Of a stretch of 64,000 nt of DNA, positions 33,195 through 43,851 are shown one piece after another. Below the pieces are notes generated by a model that was given only the letters and a program-made list of their open reading frames with translations, was not told the DNA's origin and searched no databases. The stretch is from Flavisolibacter ginsengisoli DSM 18119. GTDB lineage: Bacteria; Bacteroidota; Bacteroidia; Chitinophagales; Chitinophagaceae. The position numbers and the translations under genes are program-made. Each line of letters starts with the position of its first letter. Position 1 is the first letter of the stretch. The stretch lies in the NCBI RefSeq assembly GCF_900129295.1, contig NZ_FQUU01000009.1, forward strand, positions 1 through 64,000, given 5' to 3'.

Positions 33195-33857
33195 TTATTT
33201 CCTTTTAGCTTCCTGTATTTTATATAGATCAGTTCCGGCAGGTACCCCTTCCGGGTCAGTGATGAGCTGGTACTTATTAATATCATTCTTTCTTAATGCA
33301 TCAATGATGCCTTTAAAAGAAGGATACTTTGCAGCATTATCACCTTTGATCATATAGTTCAACTTATGACCCTGGAAAGCTGATACAGCAGTGGCTACCC
33401 ATGTTGTCAATTCATTATTTAATGTATCTGTAACAGGAATACCAGGCTGCTTCACTTTCAGGCGGTCTTCGTCAGACATGGCAAGAAGCGATTTCAAACC
33501 AGTAAAAGGAACACCAACGGTGGTGTTTTTGGCAAAACTGTTCATTTCAGATTGGGTAAGACCAAGGTTGCGGGCTTTATTGATGCCTTCAATTACCGAC
33601 TTCTTAATTCCTTCATCTGCGCTTTTCTGAACATTGACAGTAAAATACACCCTGCCATTCTTATCCATCTCTATTAAAAGTGCATCCTGCTCTTTTAATT
33701 TATCCGATGAAACAGACCTTGGCGTAGTGATCTCTACTGGTTCTGGTGGCTTGAACTTGGTAGCCAACATAAAGAAAGACAGGATCAGGAATGCCACATC
33801 CACAAAGGGTGTCATATCCGTCGCCGTGCTTTTCTTGGGTATTTTAACACTTGGCAT
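33195..33857 (-). CDS. exbD: Biopolymer transporter ExbD, copy 1
   Basis: 220 residues. MPSVKIPKKSTATDMTPFVDVAFLILSFFMLATKF carries the membrane helix with the proton-carrying Asp (about 20). A long periplasmic part follows, ending ITDPEGVPAGTDLYKIQEAKRK. It differs clearly from the second ExbD in the periplasmic domain, so a hetero-dimeric rotor is possible. It lies 63 bases after exbB. Confidence 0.92.
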   Translation of the reverse strand: MPSVKIPKKSTATDMTPFVDVAFLILSFFMLATKFKPPEPVEITTPRSVSSDKLKEQDALLIEMDKNGRVYFTVNVQKSADEGIKKSVIEGINKARNLGLTQSEMNSFAKNTTVGVPFTGLKSLLAMSDEDRLKVKQPGIPVTDTLNNELTTWVATAVSAFQGHKLNYMIKGDNAAKYPSFKGIIDALRKNDINKYQLITDPEGVPAGTDLYKIQEAKRK

Positions 33858-33919
33858 GTTTAATAAAAAGTTTTGTATTGAGATTCAATTGTTTCAAAAT
33901 TCCATAAACGCTTTTGCTC

Positions 33920-34777
33920 TTATTTGTATAAAGAAGCAAAAGACTGTGTTAATGTGAAACCAGACTCGTCAATACCATATGTAATGCTATCGATCTTGGT
34001 AGTGAACACGTTGTACATGATCAATGCAAGAGCTGAAGTACCGATACCAAGGGCTGTGTTATACAAGGCCTCAGAGATACCAACCGCAAGTGCACCAGCG
34101 TTACCACCACCTTCTTCACCAAGGGCAGAGAATGAACGGATCATACCGATAACCGTTCCTAAAAGGGCGATCAGGGTACCTACAGAAGTAATAGTAGAAA
34201 GAAACACGAGGTTCTTCTGCAGCATTGGTAATTCCAGTGCTGTTGCTTCTTCAACTTCTTTTTGAATAGCTATCACTTTTTGCTCTGTATCCAACTCTGT
34301 AACGTTGATCATTTCTTTGTAACGACGCAAACCAGCTTTCATAACGTTTGCTACTGATCCGCGTTGCTTGTCACACTCTGCAAGAGCAGCATCTACATTC
34401 CGGTTAGCTAAATGGTACTGTACCTTCCTGATGAAATCAGCAATAGAACCTTTACCTAAAGCTTTGCTGATGGTTAAGAAACGCTCAATAGAGAAAGTAA
34501 TAACCATTAATAACATACCGATCAACAAAGGAACGATGATACCACCTTCGTAGATCCTGTGGAATGCATCTTTTGGTCCTTTATGCTCGGGCCAAAAAGC
34601 TCCCTGACCTGGCTGATTAAAGCCGTTTGGATCCCCCATCAAAAATCTCCAAATACAATAACCGGCTATAACACAAATAATGGGTGCAAGCCATGAAATA
34701 GCATTACCGCTTCTTTTAGGTTGTACTGATGTAGCCTTAACTGATGTTGCACTTGCAGTCGGTCTTGTCTCTGCCAT
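33920..34777 (-). CDS. exbB: MotA/TolQ/ExbB proton channel family protein
   Basis: 285 residues. Membrane helices near 27-47, 85-105, 190-215 and 228-255, and the conserved LVFLSTITSVGTLIALLGTVIGMIRSF stretch with GISEALYNTALGIGTSALALIMYNVF are typical of ExbB/TolQ. It forms the pentameric stator-like channel. First gene of the operon and so sets its expression. No consensus -7 box was found in the 196-base gap upstream. Confidence 0.93.
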   Translation of the reverse strand: MAETRPTASATSVKATSVQPKRSGNAISWLAPIICVIAGYCIWRFLMGDPNGFNQPGQGAFWPEHKGPKDAFHRIYEGGIIVPLLIGMLLMVITFSIERFLTISKALGKGSIADFIRKVQYHLANRNVDAALAECDKQRGSVANVMKAGLRRYKEMINVTELDTEQKVIAIQKEVEEATALELPMLQKNLVFLSTITSVGTLIALLGTVIGMIRSFSALGEEGGGNAGALAVGISEALYNTALGIGTSALALIMYNVFTTKIDSITYGIDESGFTLTQSFASLYK

Positions 34778-34973
34778 GATCGTAATTTTTAGTTTTTAAT
34801 TTAAAAAATTTCAGTATTAAAATTCAAGGTCACAATTCTACTGAAAAAATGCAATAAATAATTAGGTAGTTGCATTTTTTTCAAACAGTTTTTATAGTGA
34901 GTCCGCAATTTTTACAGGTAGCAAGTTATGTGTTTCATTAATAGAAATAAAGAACCCTCTTTATTTTATATAA

Positions 34974-36245
34974 TTATTCATAGCGTAAAGCTTCTATCGG
35001 GTTAAGTTTCCCTGCTTTCAATGCCGGGTATAAACCAGCAAGCAAGCCAACTATTGTACAAATTAATACTCCGTAAAATACCCATTTCCAGGGAACTACA
35101 AAACCTGTATTTAAAACCATTGAAAATAAATTACCCACCAGTATACCCAGTATGATGCCAAATATGGCACCCAACACACTTATAATGATTGACTCAAGTA
35201 AAAATTGCTGACGCACAGCCTTGCTTTTTCCGCCTATTGCTTTAATCAGGCCAACTTCTTTGGTGCGCTCGGCTACAGAAACCAGCATAATATTCATCAG
35301 GCCTATTGCTGATCCTATTAAAGTAATAAAACCAATCACTATCACAGCCGCAGTAAGATAGCCCAAAACACTGATGGCTTTTTCTGCTATACTATTGCTT
35401 CTTTCCAAAACAAAATTGCTTTCTTCGGTAGTGTTTAACTTCCTGATGGACCTGAACAGTCCTTCTGCCTGGCCCATGGCGGTTTCCACCTGTTTTACAT
35501 CAGGCGTCATTACACCTATTACATACCTGTCTGCACCGAAATAGCGCTTTAGATTCTTATACCCTACAATGACGATCTTATCCCTGCTGAATCCAAAAGA
35601 GGATCCGCGGCTTCCTAAAACACCAAGTACCCTGTACGGCATGTCATTGATACGTACGATCTTATTAACAGCAAGGGAAATACTTTGCTTGAATAATGCA
35701 ACAGCAACATCATATCCTAATAAACAAACATTGGCCCCCGAGGTAACATCCTGGTTACTAAAATTGCGTCCTGCATCCAGGGTAAACCCATTCAGGTCGA
35801 GGTAATTCTCATCAGCCCCAAAAAGAAACACATTGGGTGTTGTTTTCTTTGAGCCATACGAGATAGTATAGTTGTTTCCTGCCATTGCAGAAATACTAAC
35901 CTGGGACGGAAAGTTATAATAATCAACAAAATGCTCGGCCTGGTCCTCCGTAATAGGCTTATCAAGATTGGAGGTTTTTTCCTTCCGCTGGCCTTTCTTT
36001 GTCAGCTTCATTGTAGGACCATTCCCCCCAAAATGAATATTACGTTCCTTAAAACGGATACTGAACCCATTGGCTCCCATGGTCGAAAAACTCTCTGTAA
36101 GCTTTTGATTCATAGCCTGGATGGCCGTTATGATACCGATGAGTGCCATTATGCCTAATGCAATGATGGAGATAGTAATCCCTGTTCTTAGTTTATTACT
36201 TCGAACAGTTCGAAAGGAAAGCCTTAAAACATCTGTAGTATTCAT
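34974..36245 (-). CDS. MacB-like ABC transporter permease (FtsX family)
   Basis: 423 residues. One N-terminal membrane helix (about 20-42), a large periplasmic MacB domain (about 45-290), then three helices (about 295-320, 345-375, 385-410) with the motif RTKEVGLIKAIGGKSKAVRQQFLLES before the second. This is a type VII ABC permease fold. Such proteins work in mechanotransmission, lipoprotein release or peptide export, and need an ATPase that is not adjacent here. It follows nuoN by 60 bases on the same strand and might be read through from nuo. Confidence 0.88.
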   Translation of the reverse strand: MNTTDVLRLSFRTVRSNKLRTGITISIIALGIMALIGIITAIQAMNQKLTESFSTMGANGFSIRFKERNIHFGGNGPTMKLTKKGQRKEKTSNLDKPITEDQAEHFVDYYNFPSQVSISAMAGNNYTISYGSKKTTPNVFLFGADENYLDLNGFTLDAGRNFSNQDVTSGANVCLLGYDVAVALFKQSISLAVNKIVRINDMPYRVLGVLGSRGSSFGFSRDKIVIVGYKNLKRYFGADRYVIGVMTPDVKQVETAMGQAEGLFRSIRKLNTTEESNFVLERSNSIAEKAISVLGYLTAAVIVIGFITLIGSAIGLMNIMLVSVAERTKEVGLIKAIGGKSKAVRQQFLLESIIISVLGAIFGIILGILVGNLFSMVLNTGFVVPWKWVFYGVLICTIVGLLAGLYPALKAGKLNPIEALRYE

Positions 36246-36305
36246 GCAAATGGGTCTACTAAATTAGTAAACCCATTTTCAAACCACGTGAATTTTTTAC
36301 AAGGG

Positions 36306-37670
36306 CTAAAAATATAACCAGTTAGTAAGCAAGTTAGGAAATATGCCAAGCAGTATTGTTATGCCTGCAAGTGCTGCAAGTGTATACTTAAAACCAGTAG
36401 TTGTTCCTGATATGGTGGCATTACCAGTTTTAAAATACATGGATTGTATCAATCGGAAATAATAATAAACGCTAACCGCAGCCATAAGCACGGCAAATAT
36501 GGCCAGTGCCAGGCTTCCGCCATCAATAGTCGCTTTTAGCATATAAAACTTTGACAGAAATCCTGCTGTTAAGGGTATGCCTGCCAGTGATAAAAGAAAT
36601 ACCACTAATATACCTGCAAGGAATGGTTGTTGTTTGGCAAAGCCATTAAAGCCTTCAAAAGTGTAATCCTTCATTCTTACCAGAACGGCAAAAATGCCAA
36701 TGGTTGCCAAAGAATAGGCAGCAGCATATAATATCAAACCTTCTTTGGCATCATTACTTAATGAATAAATGGCCAGCATCATGAACCCCGCCTGTGAAAT
36801 GCTTGAATAGGCCAGCATGCGCTTTACACTTTGCTGGAATACAGCGGTAATATTCCCGATAAACAAAGTAACAGCAGCTACTATGCCTACTAATAATTTC
36901 CATTCGGGCCGTATGCTTCCGAATTCCTCTGCAAATAAACGCATGAAGGCTATAAATCCTGCGGCCTTTACCACGGTAGCCATAAACGAAGTGACCACTG
37001 TTGGTGCACCGTCATATACATCAGGTGTCCAGAAATGGAAAGGTGCAGCAGATACTTTGAAAGACATGGAAAATAAAAGCAGCATCATACCTGTGATGAG
37101 CAGCACCGGAACTTTTTCTGCAACGGTAATGCCTGTTTGAAAGGTTCCTGTTGCGCCATAGATCAACGCTATACCCATCAACATAAGACCTGTAGAGAAA
37201 GAGCCCATCAGGAAATATTTCAGGGAAGCTTCATTGCTTTTTAAATTGCGTTTATCACTTCCGGTAAGTATGTATAATGGAATGGACAATATCTCGATTC
37301 CCAGGAATAACATTAACAGCGACTTAAAGGAAGATGAAACTACTATACCAGCCAGTATGAAAAATAATAAAGAGAAATAATCACTGTAATGATTTCCTAT
37401 TTTCTCAAGATCACGGGAAGACAATAAAAAGAATGCAAAAGTGCATACATTGGCCACCAATGTAAATAACAGGGCAAAGCGGTCAAATTCAAGCATGCCC
37501 CTTGTATCTATGTGAAAAAAGCTAATGCCTCTTAACTCGAAAATGTTGGCTATGATGGTGGCCAGCAATAAAACATGAGCCAGTACCCTGACACTGTTTT
37601 TGTTATTCAGTAAAAATGAACTGAACATCATGATAACACCACTAACAGCCGAAAAGATTAATGCGTTCAT
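36306..37670 (-). CDS. nuoN: NADH-quinone oxidoreductase subunit N
   Basis: 454 residues, about 13-14 membrane helices, antiporter-like subunit of complex I. SNEASLKYFLMGSFSTGLMLMGIALIYGATG with its Glu and Lys, the lysine in FKVSAAPFHFWTPDVYDGAPTVVTSFMATVVKAAGF, and KRMLAYSSISQAGFMMLAI are the conserved proton-channel segments. It is the last gene of the 14-gene nuo operon and starts one base after the nuoM stop codon. Confidence 0.95.
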   Translation of the reverse strand: MNALIFSAVSGVIMMFSSFLLNNKNSVRVLAHVLLLATIIANIFELRGISFFHIDTRGMLEFDRFALLFTLVANVCTFAFFLLSSRDLEKIGNHYSDYFSLLFFILAGIVVSSSFKSLLMLFLGIEILSIPLYILTGSDKRNLKSNEASLKYFLMGSFSTGLMLMGIALIYGATGTFQTGITVAEKVPVLLITGMMLLLFSMSFKVSAAPFHFWTPDVYDGAPTVVTSFMATVVKAAGFIAFMRLFAEEFGSIRPEWKLLVGIVAAVTLFIGNITAVFQQSVKRMLAYSSISQAGFMMLAIYSLSNDAKEGLILYAAAYSLATIGIFAVLVRMKDYTFEGFNGFAKQQPFLAGILVVFLLSLAGIPLTAGFLSKFYMLKATIDGGSLALAIFAVLMAAVSVYYYFRLIQSMYFKTGNATISGTTTGFKYTLAALAGITILLGIFPNLLTNWLYF

Positions 37671-37671
37671 A

Positions 37672-39147
37672 TTATTTTACAAACAGGTGAGCAACATTTA
37701 TTTTATTCAACAACAGGTCTACAAAGCCATCCGTTATCCTCAATAAGGGTTGGGGGTATACCCCAAATACTACAACCATTATAACAATAACCCACAGCAC
37801 CATTTTTTCATTACCATGGATATCTTTAGTTCCTTCAGTGATGCTGCTTTCAGGTCCATATAACACCTTCTGTACAGCAGTCAACGTATAAACAGCAGCC
37901 AGGATGATGCTAAGAATGGCCAGGACCGTAAACAATATATTGTAATGGGTAACAGTAGAACTCCAGATACCGCTGAACATCAAAAATTCTCCTATAAATG
38001 CATTGGTAAGCGGCAATGAAATATTTGCAAATGCCAGGATAACAAACAGGATGGCCAGTGCCGGTGCTTTTTGAGCTACACCCCCGAGTTGAGAAAGTTT
38101 GCGGGTGCCAAACTGCCGTTCAATTAATTCTACTATTATCCAGAGGCCCAGGATATTAATACCATGGTTGAACATCTGCACCATTACCCCCTGGTACCCG
38201 ATTTTGGTTTCAGCAAAAAGCGTGGCAGACATCAACCCTATATGTGCAATGGAAGAATAGGCAATCAATCGTTTAAAGTCGTCCTGTTGAATGGCTATGA
38301 TAGAAGCATAAATAATACCTATTACCGAAAGGCTCATAACCACATCTCCCCAGGAATAAGCTGCAATGGGCACTACCGGCAATACCCAACGGATGACACC
38401 ATATACACCCATCTTAACCATGATGGCACTAAGAACCATTGTAGCAGCAGTTGGTGATTGTTCATATGTATCTGGCTGCCAGGTGTGGAAAGGGAAAACA
38501 GGCATCTTGACAGCAAAGGCCAGGAACAACAACCAGAATACCCAGCTTTGAGTGTCATTGGATAACTTCAGGGCATAAAAAGATTGCAGTGAAAAAGACC
38601 TGTCAGGCGTTTGAAAATACAGGTATAACAAGCCGATAAGCATTAATACAGATGCCGTGAACGTATAGATAAAGAATTTGAATGTAACAGGGATCCTTCT
38701 TTCACCGCCCCAGCCAGAGCAAAGAAAATACATGGGAACAAGTGCCAGCTCCCAGAAAAAGTAAAACAATAAGGCATCAGTGGCAAGAAACACACCCATA
38801 AGCCCCGCCTGCGTTAGCAGCATAAGGGCAAAGAAATTATTTGCTGTTTTATACGAAGATCTCCAGGTAGACACCAGGATAAGCGGGTAAGAAATGGCTG
38901 TTAGCAGGCAAAGGATCTGGGATAACCCATCCAGTTGCAGCGAAAAAGAACTACCCAGGCTTCCCAGCCAGGAAGAACTGAAATGCAGTTGCCCGGGTGA
39001 ATGGGCAAAAGTATTTCCTGCTATGGAGATCAATAAGGTGATAACCGATGTAAGCAGCGCCCAGGTGCGAACTGTCTTATCATTCTTTATAAAGAAAGAC
39101 AGGAAACCGCCGATCAGTGGAACTAAGAACAGTAATAAAACGATCAT
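37672..39147 (-). CDS. nuoM: NADH-quinone oxidoreductase subunit M
   Basis: 491 residues, antiporter-like subunit. FYFFWELALVPMYFL has the conserved Glu, FAVKMPVFPFHTWQPDTYEQSPTAATMVLSAIMVKMGVYG holds the channel lysines and TWQPD motif, and KRLIAYSSIAHIG is also present. It pumps one proton per NADH in current models. It lies 47 bases after nuoL, which is interrupted in this sequence. Confidence 0.96.
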   Translation of the reverse strand: MIVLLLFLVPLIGGFLSFFIKNDKTVRTWALLTSVITLLISIAGNTFAHSPGQLHFSSSWLGSLGSSFSLQLDGLSQILCLLTAISYPLILVSTWRSSYKTANNFFALMLLTQAGLMGVFLATDALLFYFFWELALVPMYFLCSGWGGERRIPVTFKFFIYTFTASVLMLIGLLYLYFQTPDRSFSLQSFYALKLSNDTQSWVFWLLFLAFAVKMPVFPFHTWQPDTYEQSPTAATMVLSAIMVKMGVYGVIRWVLPVVPIAAYSWGDVVMSLSVIGIIYASIIAIQQDDFKRLIAYSSIAHIGLMSATLFAETKIGYQGVMVQMFNHGINILGLWIIVELIERQFGTRKLSQLGGVAQKAPALAILFVILAFANISLPLTNAFIGEFLMFSGIWSSTVTHYNILFTVLAILSIILAAVYTLTAVQKVLYGPESSITEGTKDIHGNEKMVLWVIVIMVVVFGVYPQPLLRITDGFVDLLLNKINVAHLFVK

Positions 39148-39194
39148 ATCAATTCAGAATATATTTCAGAATGCAAAGGCATTCTTCATTATTA

Positions 39195-41069
39195 TTATTT
39201 TCTCAGGAAGAACTGCAATACAAAGAACATCAGCATACTGATGACCATTAATAATATATAACTTCCAACCTGCCCGCTCTGCAACCAGCGCATTTGCCTG
39301 CCTCCATAATTCACCATTCTTCCCACCCCATTAACCAGTGCATCGATACCACTCTTTTCAAAATATTTATTGGCAAATACGCCCAGCTTGTTCACAGGAC
39401 GCACCACAATGCTGTCATACAATTCATCCACATACCATTTATTCTCCAGCACTTTTCCAAATGCAGATGGCTGCTCTTCTTTGTAGCTTCTATAGCGCAT
39501 CCAGGCTATTACTATGGCCACAATGGCAATCACTGTGGTGAGTGCCATCAATAACATTTCCGTAGAATGACTTACTTTATGTTCAGTAACAGGACGAATA
39601 ACCGGGGAAAGATAATCTGCCAGTTTTTCACCGCCATGCATGAACACTTCAGGCACACCCACAAATCCACCTATAATAGCTAATACAGCCAGCACGATCA
39701 AAGGAATGGTCATGGCAGCCGGGCTTTCATGAATATGATGCCTTTGTTCTTCTGAACCCCTGAAACTGCCTCCAAATGTGATGAACAATAAGCGAAACAT
39801 ATAAAATGCAGTAAGTGCTGCAGTTAATACGCCTATTACATAAAGAAATTTATCATGTTCAAAGGCACCTAATAGGATTGCATCCTTAGAAAAGAAACCT
39901 GACAAGGGAGGTATTCCAGCTATGGCAAGACATCATATTAAAAAAGTAATATAGGTGATGGGCAATTTTGACCGCAGCCCTCCCATGAAACGAATATCCT
40001 GCTGGCCACTTACAGCATGAATAACAGAGCCTGAACCAAGGAACAAAAGAGCCTTGAAAAAAGCATGTGTCATTACATGGAAAACAGCAGCAACATAGGA
40101 GCCGGTACCAAGGGCAAGGAACATATAGCCTAATTGGCTCACAGTTGAATAAGCCAGCACCTTCTTGATATCGTTTTGCCTGATGGCGATGGTAGCGGCC
40201 AGTAAAGCTGTGGCCGCACCAATGATAGCTATAACAGTATTAGTAGCCGGAGCTGCTATATACAGCACATTGCTCCTGGCTATCATGTAAATACCCGCGG
40301 TAACCATGGTAGCAGCATGTATCAGGGCAGATACGGGCGTAGGGCCTGCCATGGCATCAGGTAACCAGGTGTATAATGGTATCTGTGCACTTTTACCGGT
40401 AGCGCCAACGAATAATAATAAGGTAATACCAATAAGATCGGTAGTGGATAGTTTGCCGACATTGGCAAATACATCTGTATAGTTAACAGAACCTATCTTA
40501 GAAATGATCCAAAAAAGTGCCAGCAGAAAGCCAAGGTCTCCAATGCGGTTCATTACAAAAGCTTTTTTGGCAGCCTTTGTAAAGTCAATGTTTTTAAACC
40601 AGTACCCTATCAGCAGGTAAGAACATAGTCCAACACCTTCCCAGCCGATGAACATGATCACATAATTGGCGCCTAAAACCAGCAGCAACATAGAGAAGAC
40701 GAACAGGTTCAAAAAAGAAAAGTACCGGCCAAAGTGTTCACGCTTTTCTTCGTGCATATAGGCGGTGGAATATACATGGATCAAAAAGCCTACGCCTGTA
40801 ATAATAAGAAGAAATAAGGTGGATAGCTGGTCTACCTGGAAGGCAAAAGGAACCTTTAATGTGCCAACGGTAAAGAAATCAAAATAATGTAATGGTGTTG
40901 CGGAATACACTTTATTGAAGAAGACCAGCAGAGAGATTATAAAAGAACCCAGTACAGTACCGCAGCCTATAATGCTTACAATTCCTTTGGACAAATATTT
41001 TCTTCCCAATCCATTGATCAAAAATCCAATAAATGGCAGAAGAGGAATCCAGAATATTAAATTCTTCAT
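39195..41069 (-). pseudogene. nuoL: NADH-quinone oxidoreductase subunit L, interrupted by an in-frame TGA
   Basis: The frame from the ATG at 41069 to the stop at 39195 would code for about 624 residues, the normal NuoL length. It has one TGA at 39935-39933. Both sides are intact and in the same frame: KLPITYITFLI, stop, CLAIAGIPPLSGFFSKDAIL. The position is normally Gly (FLIGCLAIAGIPP), so a single G-to-T change of GGA explains it. The part before the stop (378 residues) has the antiporter core with TWLPDAMAGPTPVSALIHAATMV. The part after it (from about residue 380) has the last channel helices and the long lateral helix. No ATG allows restart soon after the stop. A sequencing error, a real mutation or readthrough are the options. 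Confidence 0.92.
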
Positions 41070-41136
41070 ATTAAATCTACAAGTTCCCCGGATTACCTGC
41101 AGGCAGTTATTGGCAGCAGGAACAGGGGAAGCTTTA

Positions 41137-41466
41137 TTAATGTTTTAACCTGTTCAAAAAGTTCACATCCACTGAATGCGTGTTGCGAAACAACATAACA
41201 ATGATGGACAACCCAACCGCAACTTCCGCCGCCGCCACTACCATAATAAAAAACACGAACAACTGGCCATCACTTCCGGCATTGGTGACTTTAGACACAT
41301 TGGTCACGTAGTGCATTTTGGAAAAAGCTACCAGCAATAAATTCACAGCATTCAACATCAGTTCTATACACATAAATATAATGATAGCATTACGGCGTGT
41401 TAACACACCAATGATACCTATCACAAATAATGTGAGTGAAAGAAATATATAATAGTTTATAGGCAT
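41137..41466 (-). CDS. nuoK: NADH-quinone oxidoreductase subunit K
   Basis: 109 residues from the ATG at 41466; the TTG five codons earlier is unlikely. Three membrane helices, with [23 protein letters not shown] carrying the conserved Glu of helix 2 and [19 protein letters not shown] the second Glu. These carboxylates belong to the fourth proton path (E-channel) of complex I. It sits between nuoJ and nuoL in standard order. Confidence 0.95.
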   Translation of the reverse strand: MPINYYIFLSLTLFVIGIIGVLTRRNAIIIFMCIELMLNAVNLLLVAFSKMHYVTNVSKVTNAGSDGQLFVFFIMVVAAAEVAVGLSIIVMLFRNTHSVDVNFLNRLKH

Positions 41467-41518
41467 AATCTCAATTTGCAATGATGCGATTCCGGTATAA
41501 AATACTTGTTGATCAATT

Positions 41519-42076
41519 CTAAATATTTATAGCCTGTTGTGTTTCCTCTACTTTCCTCATCTCTGTTTCAACAGGAATTCTCGGCTCTTTTTTACCTAAA
41601 ACCACTGCTCCTACCATTGCACTCAGAAAAAGAATGGAGCTGATCTCAAAAGGAACAACATAATCTTTAAATAGCACTTTACCCAGGTTCTGGATCAGTC
41701 CTATATCCCCTGTAACCATCTCTGTCATTTGTTTTTCTGTATGGCGCAGTCCAGCCACCAGCACCAGCAACAAACAGCCCCCGGCAACTGCACCGGCCAG
41801 CTTCAGCCATTTGCTCTTTTGAGGCTCTGTTTCCTTATTCAGATTCATCAACATAATTACGAAAAGGAATAAAACCATGATAGCACCTGCATATACAATA
41901 ATATTCACCACAGCAAGGAACTGGGCATTTAATAAAATATAATGTCCTGATATGGTAAAGAAGGTTACGATCAACCACAATACACTGTACACAGGATTTT
42001 TGCTAATAACAACCATCAGTGCACTGAATATTGCAGTGATAGCCAGTATCCAGAAAAGTATTTGAGTAATTCCCAT
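41519..42076 (-). CDS. nuoJ: NADH-quinone oxidoreductase subunit J
   Basis: 185 residues with five membrane helices. [29 protein letters not shown] is the conserved third helix whose pi-bulge rotates in the catalytic cycle. The C-terminus is polar. It is 14 bases after nuoI, in normal order. Confidence 0.94.
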   Translation of the reverse strand: MGITQILFWILAITAIFSALMVVISKNPVYSVLWLIVTFFTISGHYILLNAQFLAVVNIIVYAGAIMVLFLFVIMLMNLNKETEPQKSKWLKLAGAVAGGCLLLVLVAGLRHTEKQMTEMVTGDIGLIQNLGKVLFKDYVVPFEISSILFLSAMVGAVVLGKKEPRIPVETEMRKVEETQQAINI

Positions 42077-42090
42077 TGTGCAGTCTTCAG

Positions 42091-42639
42091 TTATTTAATG
42101 TTTTTACCAATGTCTCCCTTCGCTTTTTCATATCCTTCAGGATCTGTATTAGGATCAGGAATTAACAAGTCTTCTTTGTTGTAAATAAATCCCTTACGAC
42201 CATAGTTGGCAGGTGCAAAAGTTTGAGACAGGTAAATAGCATCTTTAGGACAGGCTTCCTCACAAAGCCCACAGAAGATGCAACGCAGCATGTTGATCTC
42301 ATATTTAGCTGCATATTTTTCTTCCTTGTACAGGTGTTCTTCTCCAGGCTGACGCTCAGCTGCTTCCATTGTAATGGCTTCTGCTGGGCATGACAATGCA
42401 CAGAGCCCGCAGGCTGTGCATTTCTCCCTTCCTTCTTCATCCCTGTTTAAAATATGAAGTCCCCTGAACACCGAAGAAAACGGTCTTTGCTCTTCAGGGT
42501 AATTAATTGTAGGTTTTTTCTTGAACAGGTGACTGAAAGTAATACCCATGCCTTTAAATATGGAAGGCAGGTATAGCTTTTCCCATACCGTCATCGGTTT
42601 GCGTTCAACCTGTTGTTTTCTATTCGTTAATGCTTGCAT
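42091..42639 (-). CDS. nuoI: NADH-quinone oxidoreductase subunit I
   Basis: 182 residues with two 4Fe-4S motifs: CTACGLCALSCPAEAI (about 80) and CIFCGLCEEACPKDAI (about 118). They bind clusters N6a and N6b, which pass electrons from NuoG to NuoB. An N-terminal amphipathic helix (MGITFSHLFKKKP) lies on the membrane arm. Normal order between nuoH and nuoJ. Confidence 0.96.
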   Translation of the reverse strand: MQALTNRKQQVERKPMTVWEKLYLPSIFKGMGITFSHLFKKKPTINYPEEQRPFSSVFRGLHILNRDEEGREKCTACGLCALSCPAEAITMEAAERQPGEEHLYKEEKYAAKYEINMLRCIFCGLCEEACPKDAIYLSQTFAPANYGRKGFIYNKEDLLIPDPNTDPEGYEKAKGDIGKNIK

Positions 42640-42707
42640 CTTCGATCCTCATTCTTCTTTAACGGTCGCAAAATTAGCCGTTTTGGTTCAGCTAATCCTA
42701 AAACCAA

Positions 42708-43754
42708 TTATTTATGTAGTAGCAATATCACTACTGCTGTTATAAGCATATTTACCAGGGCAAGGGGCAATAATTTTTTCCAGCCAAGGTTCATTAATTG
42801 ATCATACCGGAAACGTGGGATAGTCCAACGGATCCACATAAACAGGAAAATAAAAAGAGCCGCCTTGGTCATCAATACCACAAATCCTATCAGGCCTACC
42901 CACCAATGATTGCCCCAGGCTGCTTCATTTACAAAAGGAATGTCATATCCTCCAAAGAACAATGTTGACATCACAACAGCGGAAATGAACATATTAATGT
43001 ATTCAGCAAAAAGATAAAACCCAAGCTTCATGGATGAATACTCCTGGTGGTAACCAAAGTTCAGCTCATTCTCTGCTTCAGGCAGGTCAAAAGGGGTTCT
43101 GTTACATTCTGCCAGTGCGCAGATAAAGAATATTAAAAACCCTAAAGGCTGGTAGAGCACATTCCATCCATTGGCTATCTGGTGATTTACAATACTGCTC
43201 ATCCTCAGGTCACCTACCAACATCAGAACCGCAAGAAGGGAAAGCCCCATTGCCAGTTCATAGGAGATCATCTGCGATGCACCTCTAACAGCTGCCAGTA
43301 AGGAAAACTTATTGTTGGAAGCCCATCCACCTATCATGATGCCATACACACCAAGGCTTACCACACCAAATATGTAAAGAATGCCTATATTAATATCTGA
43401 TATCTGGAGAGGCACCTGGTGTCCTTTGATATCAATGGTGGAGCCCCAGGGAATGACAGCTGAAGTCATGCAGGCTGTTATCATGGCGAGCATGGGTCCT
43501 AAAACGAAAAGAAATTTAGAAGAAGTCATTGGAATGATCTCTTCTTTCATAAAAAGTTTAAGACCGTCGGCCATAGGTTGCAATAGTCCAAAAGGACCCG
43601 CCCTGTTTGGACCGCGCCTGTCCTGTAAAAAAGCTGCGATCTTCCTTTCTGCATAGGTACTATACATGGCAACCACCAGTGCGGTTGTCACTATCACCGC
43701 TACAAGTATCAGCTTTTCAAAAAATATCCACCAGTCAATTTGCAATAAATACAT
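42708..43754 (-). CDS. nuoH: NADH-quinone oxidoreductase subunit H
   Basis: 348 residues from the ATG at 43754 (a GTG three codons upstream is the alternative). Eight membrane helices. RRGPNRAGPFGLLQPMADGLKLFMKEE and ECNRTPFDLPEAENELNFGYHQEYSS are the quinone-chamber loops with the conserved acidic residues. It forms the quinone site with NuoB and NuoD. Confidence 0.96.
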   Translation of the reverse strand: MYLLQIDWWIFFEKLILVAVIVTTALVVAMYSTYAERKIAAFLQDRRGPNRAGPFGLLQPMADGLKLFMKEEIIPMTSSKFLFVLGPMLAMITACMTSAVIPWGSTIDIKGHQVPLQISDINIGILYIFGVVSLGVYGIMIGGWASNNKFSLLAAVRGASQMISYELAMGLSLLAVLMLVGDLRMSSIVNHQIANGWNVLYQPLGFLIFFICALAECNRTPFDLPEAENELNFGYHQEYSSMKLGFYLFAEYINMFISAVVMSTLFFGGYDIPFVNEAAWGNHWWVGLIGFVVLMTKAALFIFLFMWIRWTIPRFRYDQLMNLGWKKLLPLALVNMLITAVVILLLHK

Positions 43755-43851
43755 GTTGTTCACTTCTGGTTTGCTGCAGTTTCCTGCACATTACCTTTTT
43801 TTGTTAGTCCAATTATATCTATCTACCTACCTGCCACTCAAAAGATTTCGC

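Noticed and set aside
39195-39905. Separate 236-residue gene after the nuoL stop
   Set aside because: The apparent start is an internal TTG (Leu) codon and the sequence is the normal continuation of NuoL in the same frame.
39933-39935. TGA as selenocysteine codon in nuoL
   Set aside because: NuoL has no catalytic Cys or Sec here; the expected residue is Gly and no SECIS-like hairpin is evident after the codon.
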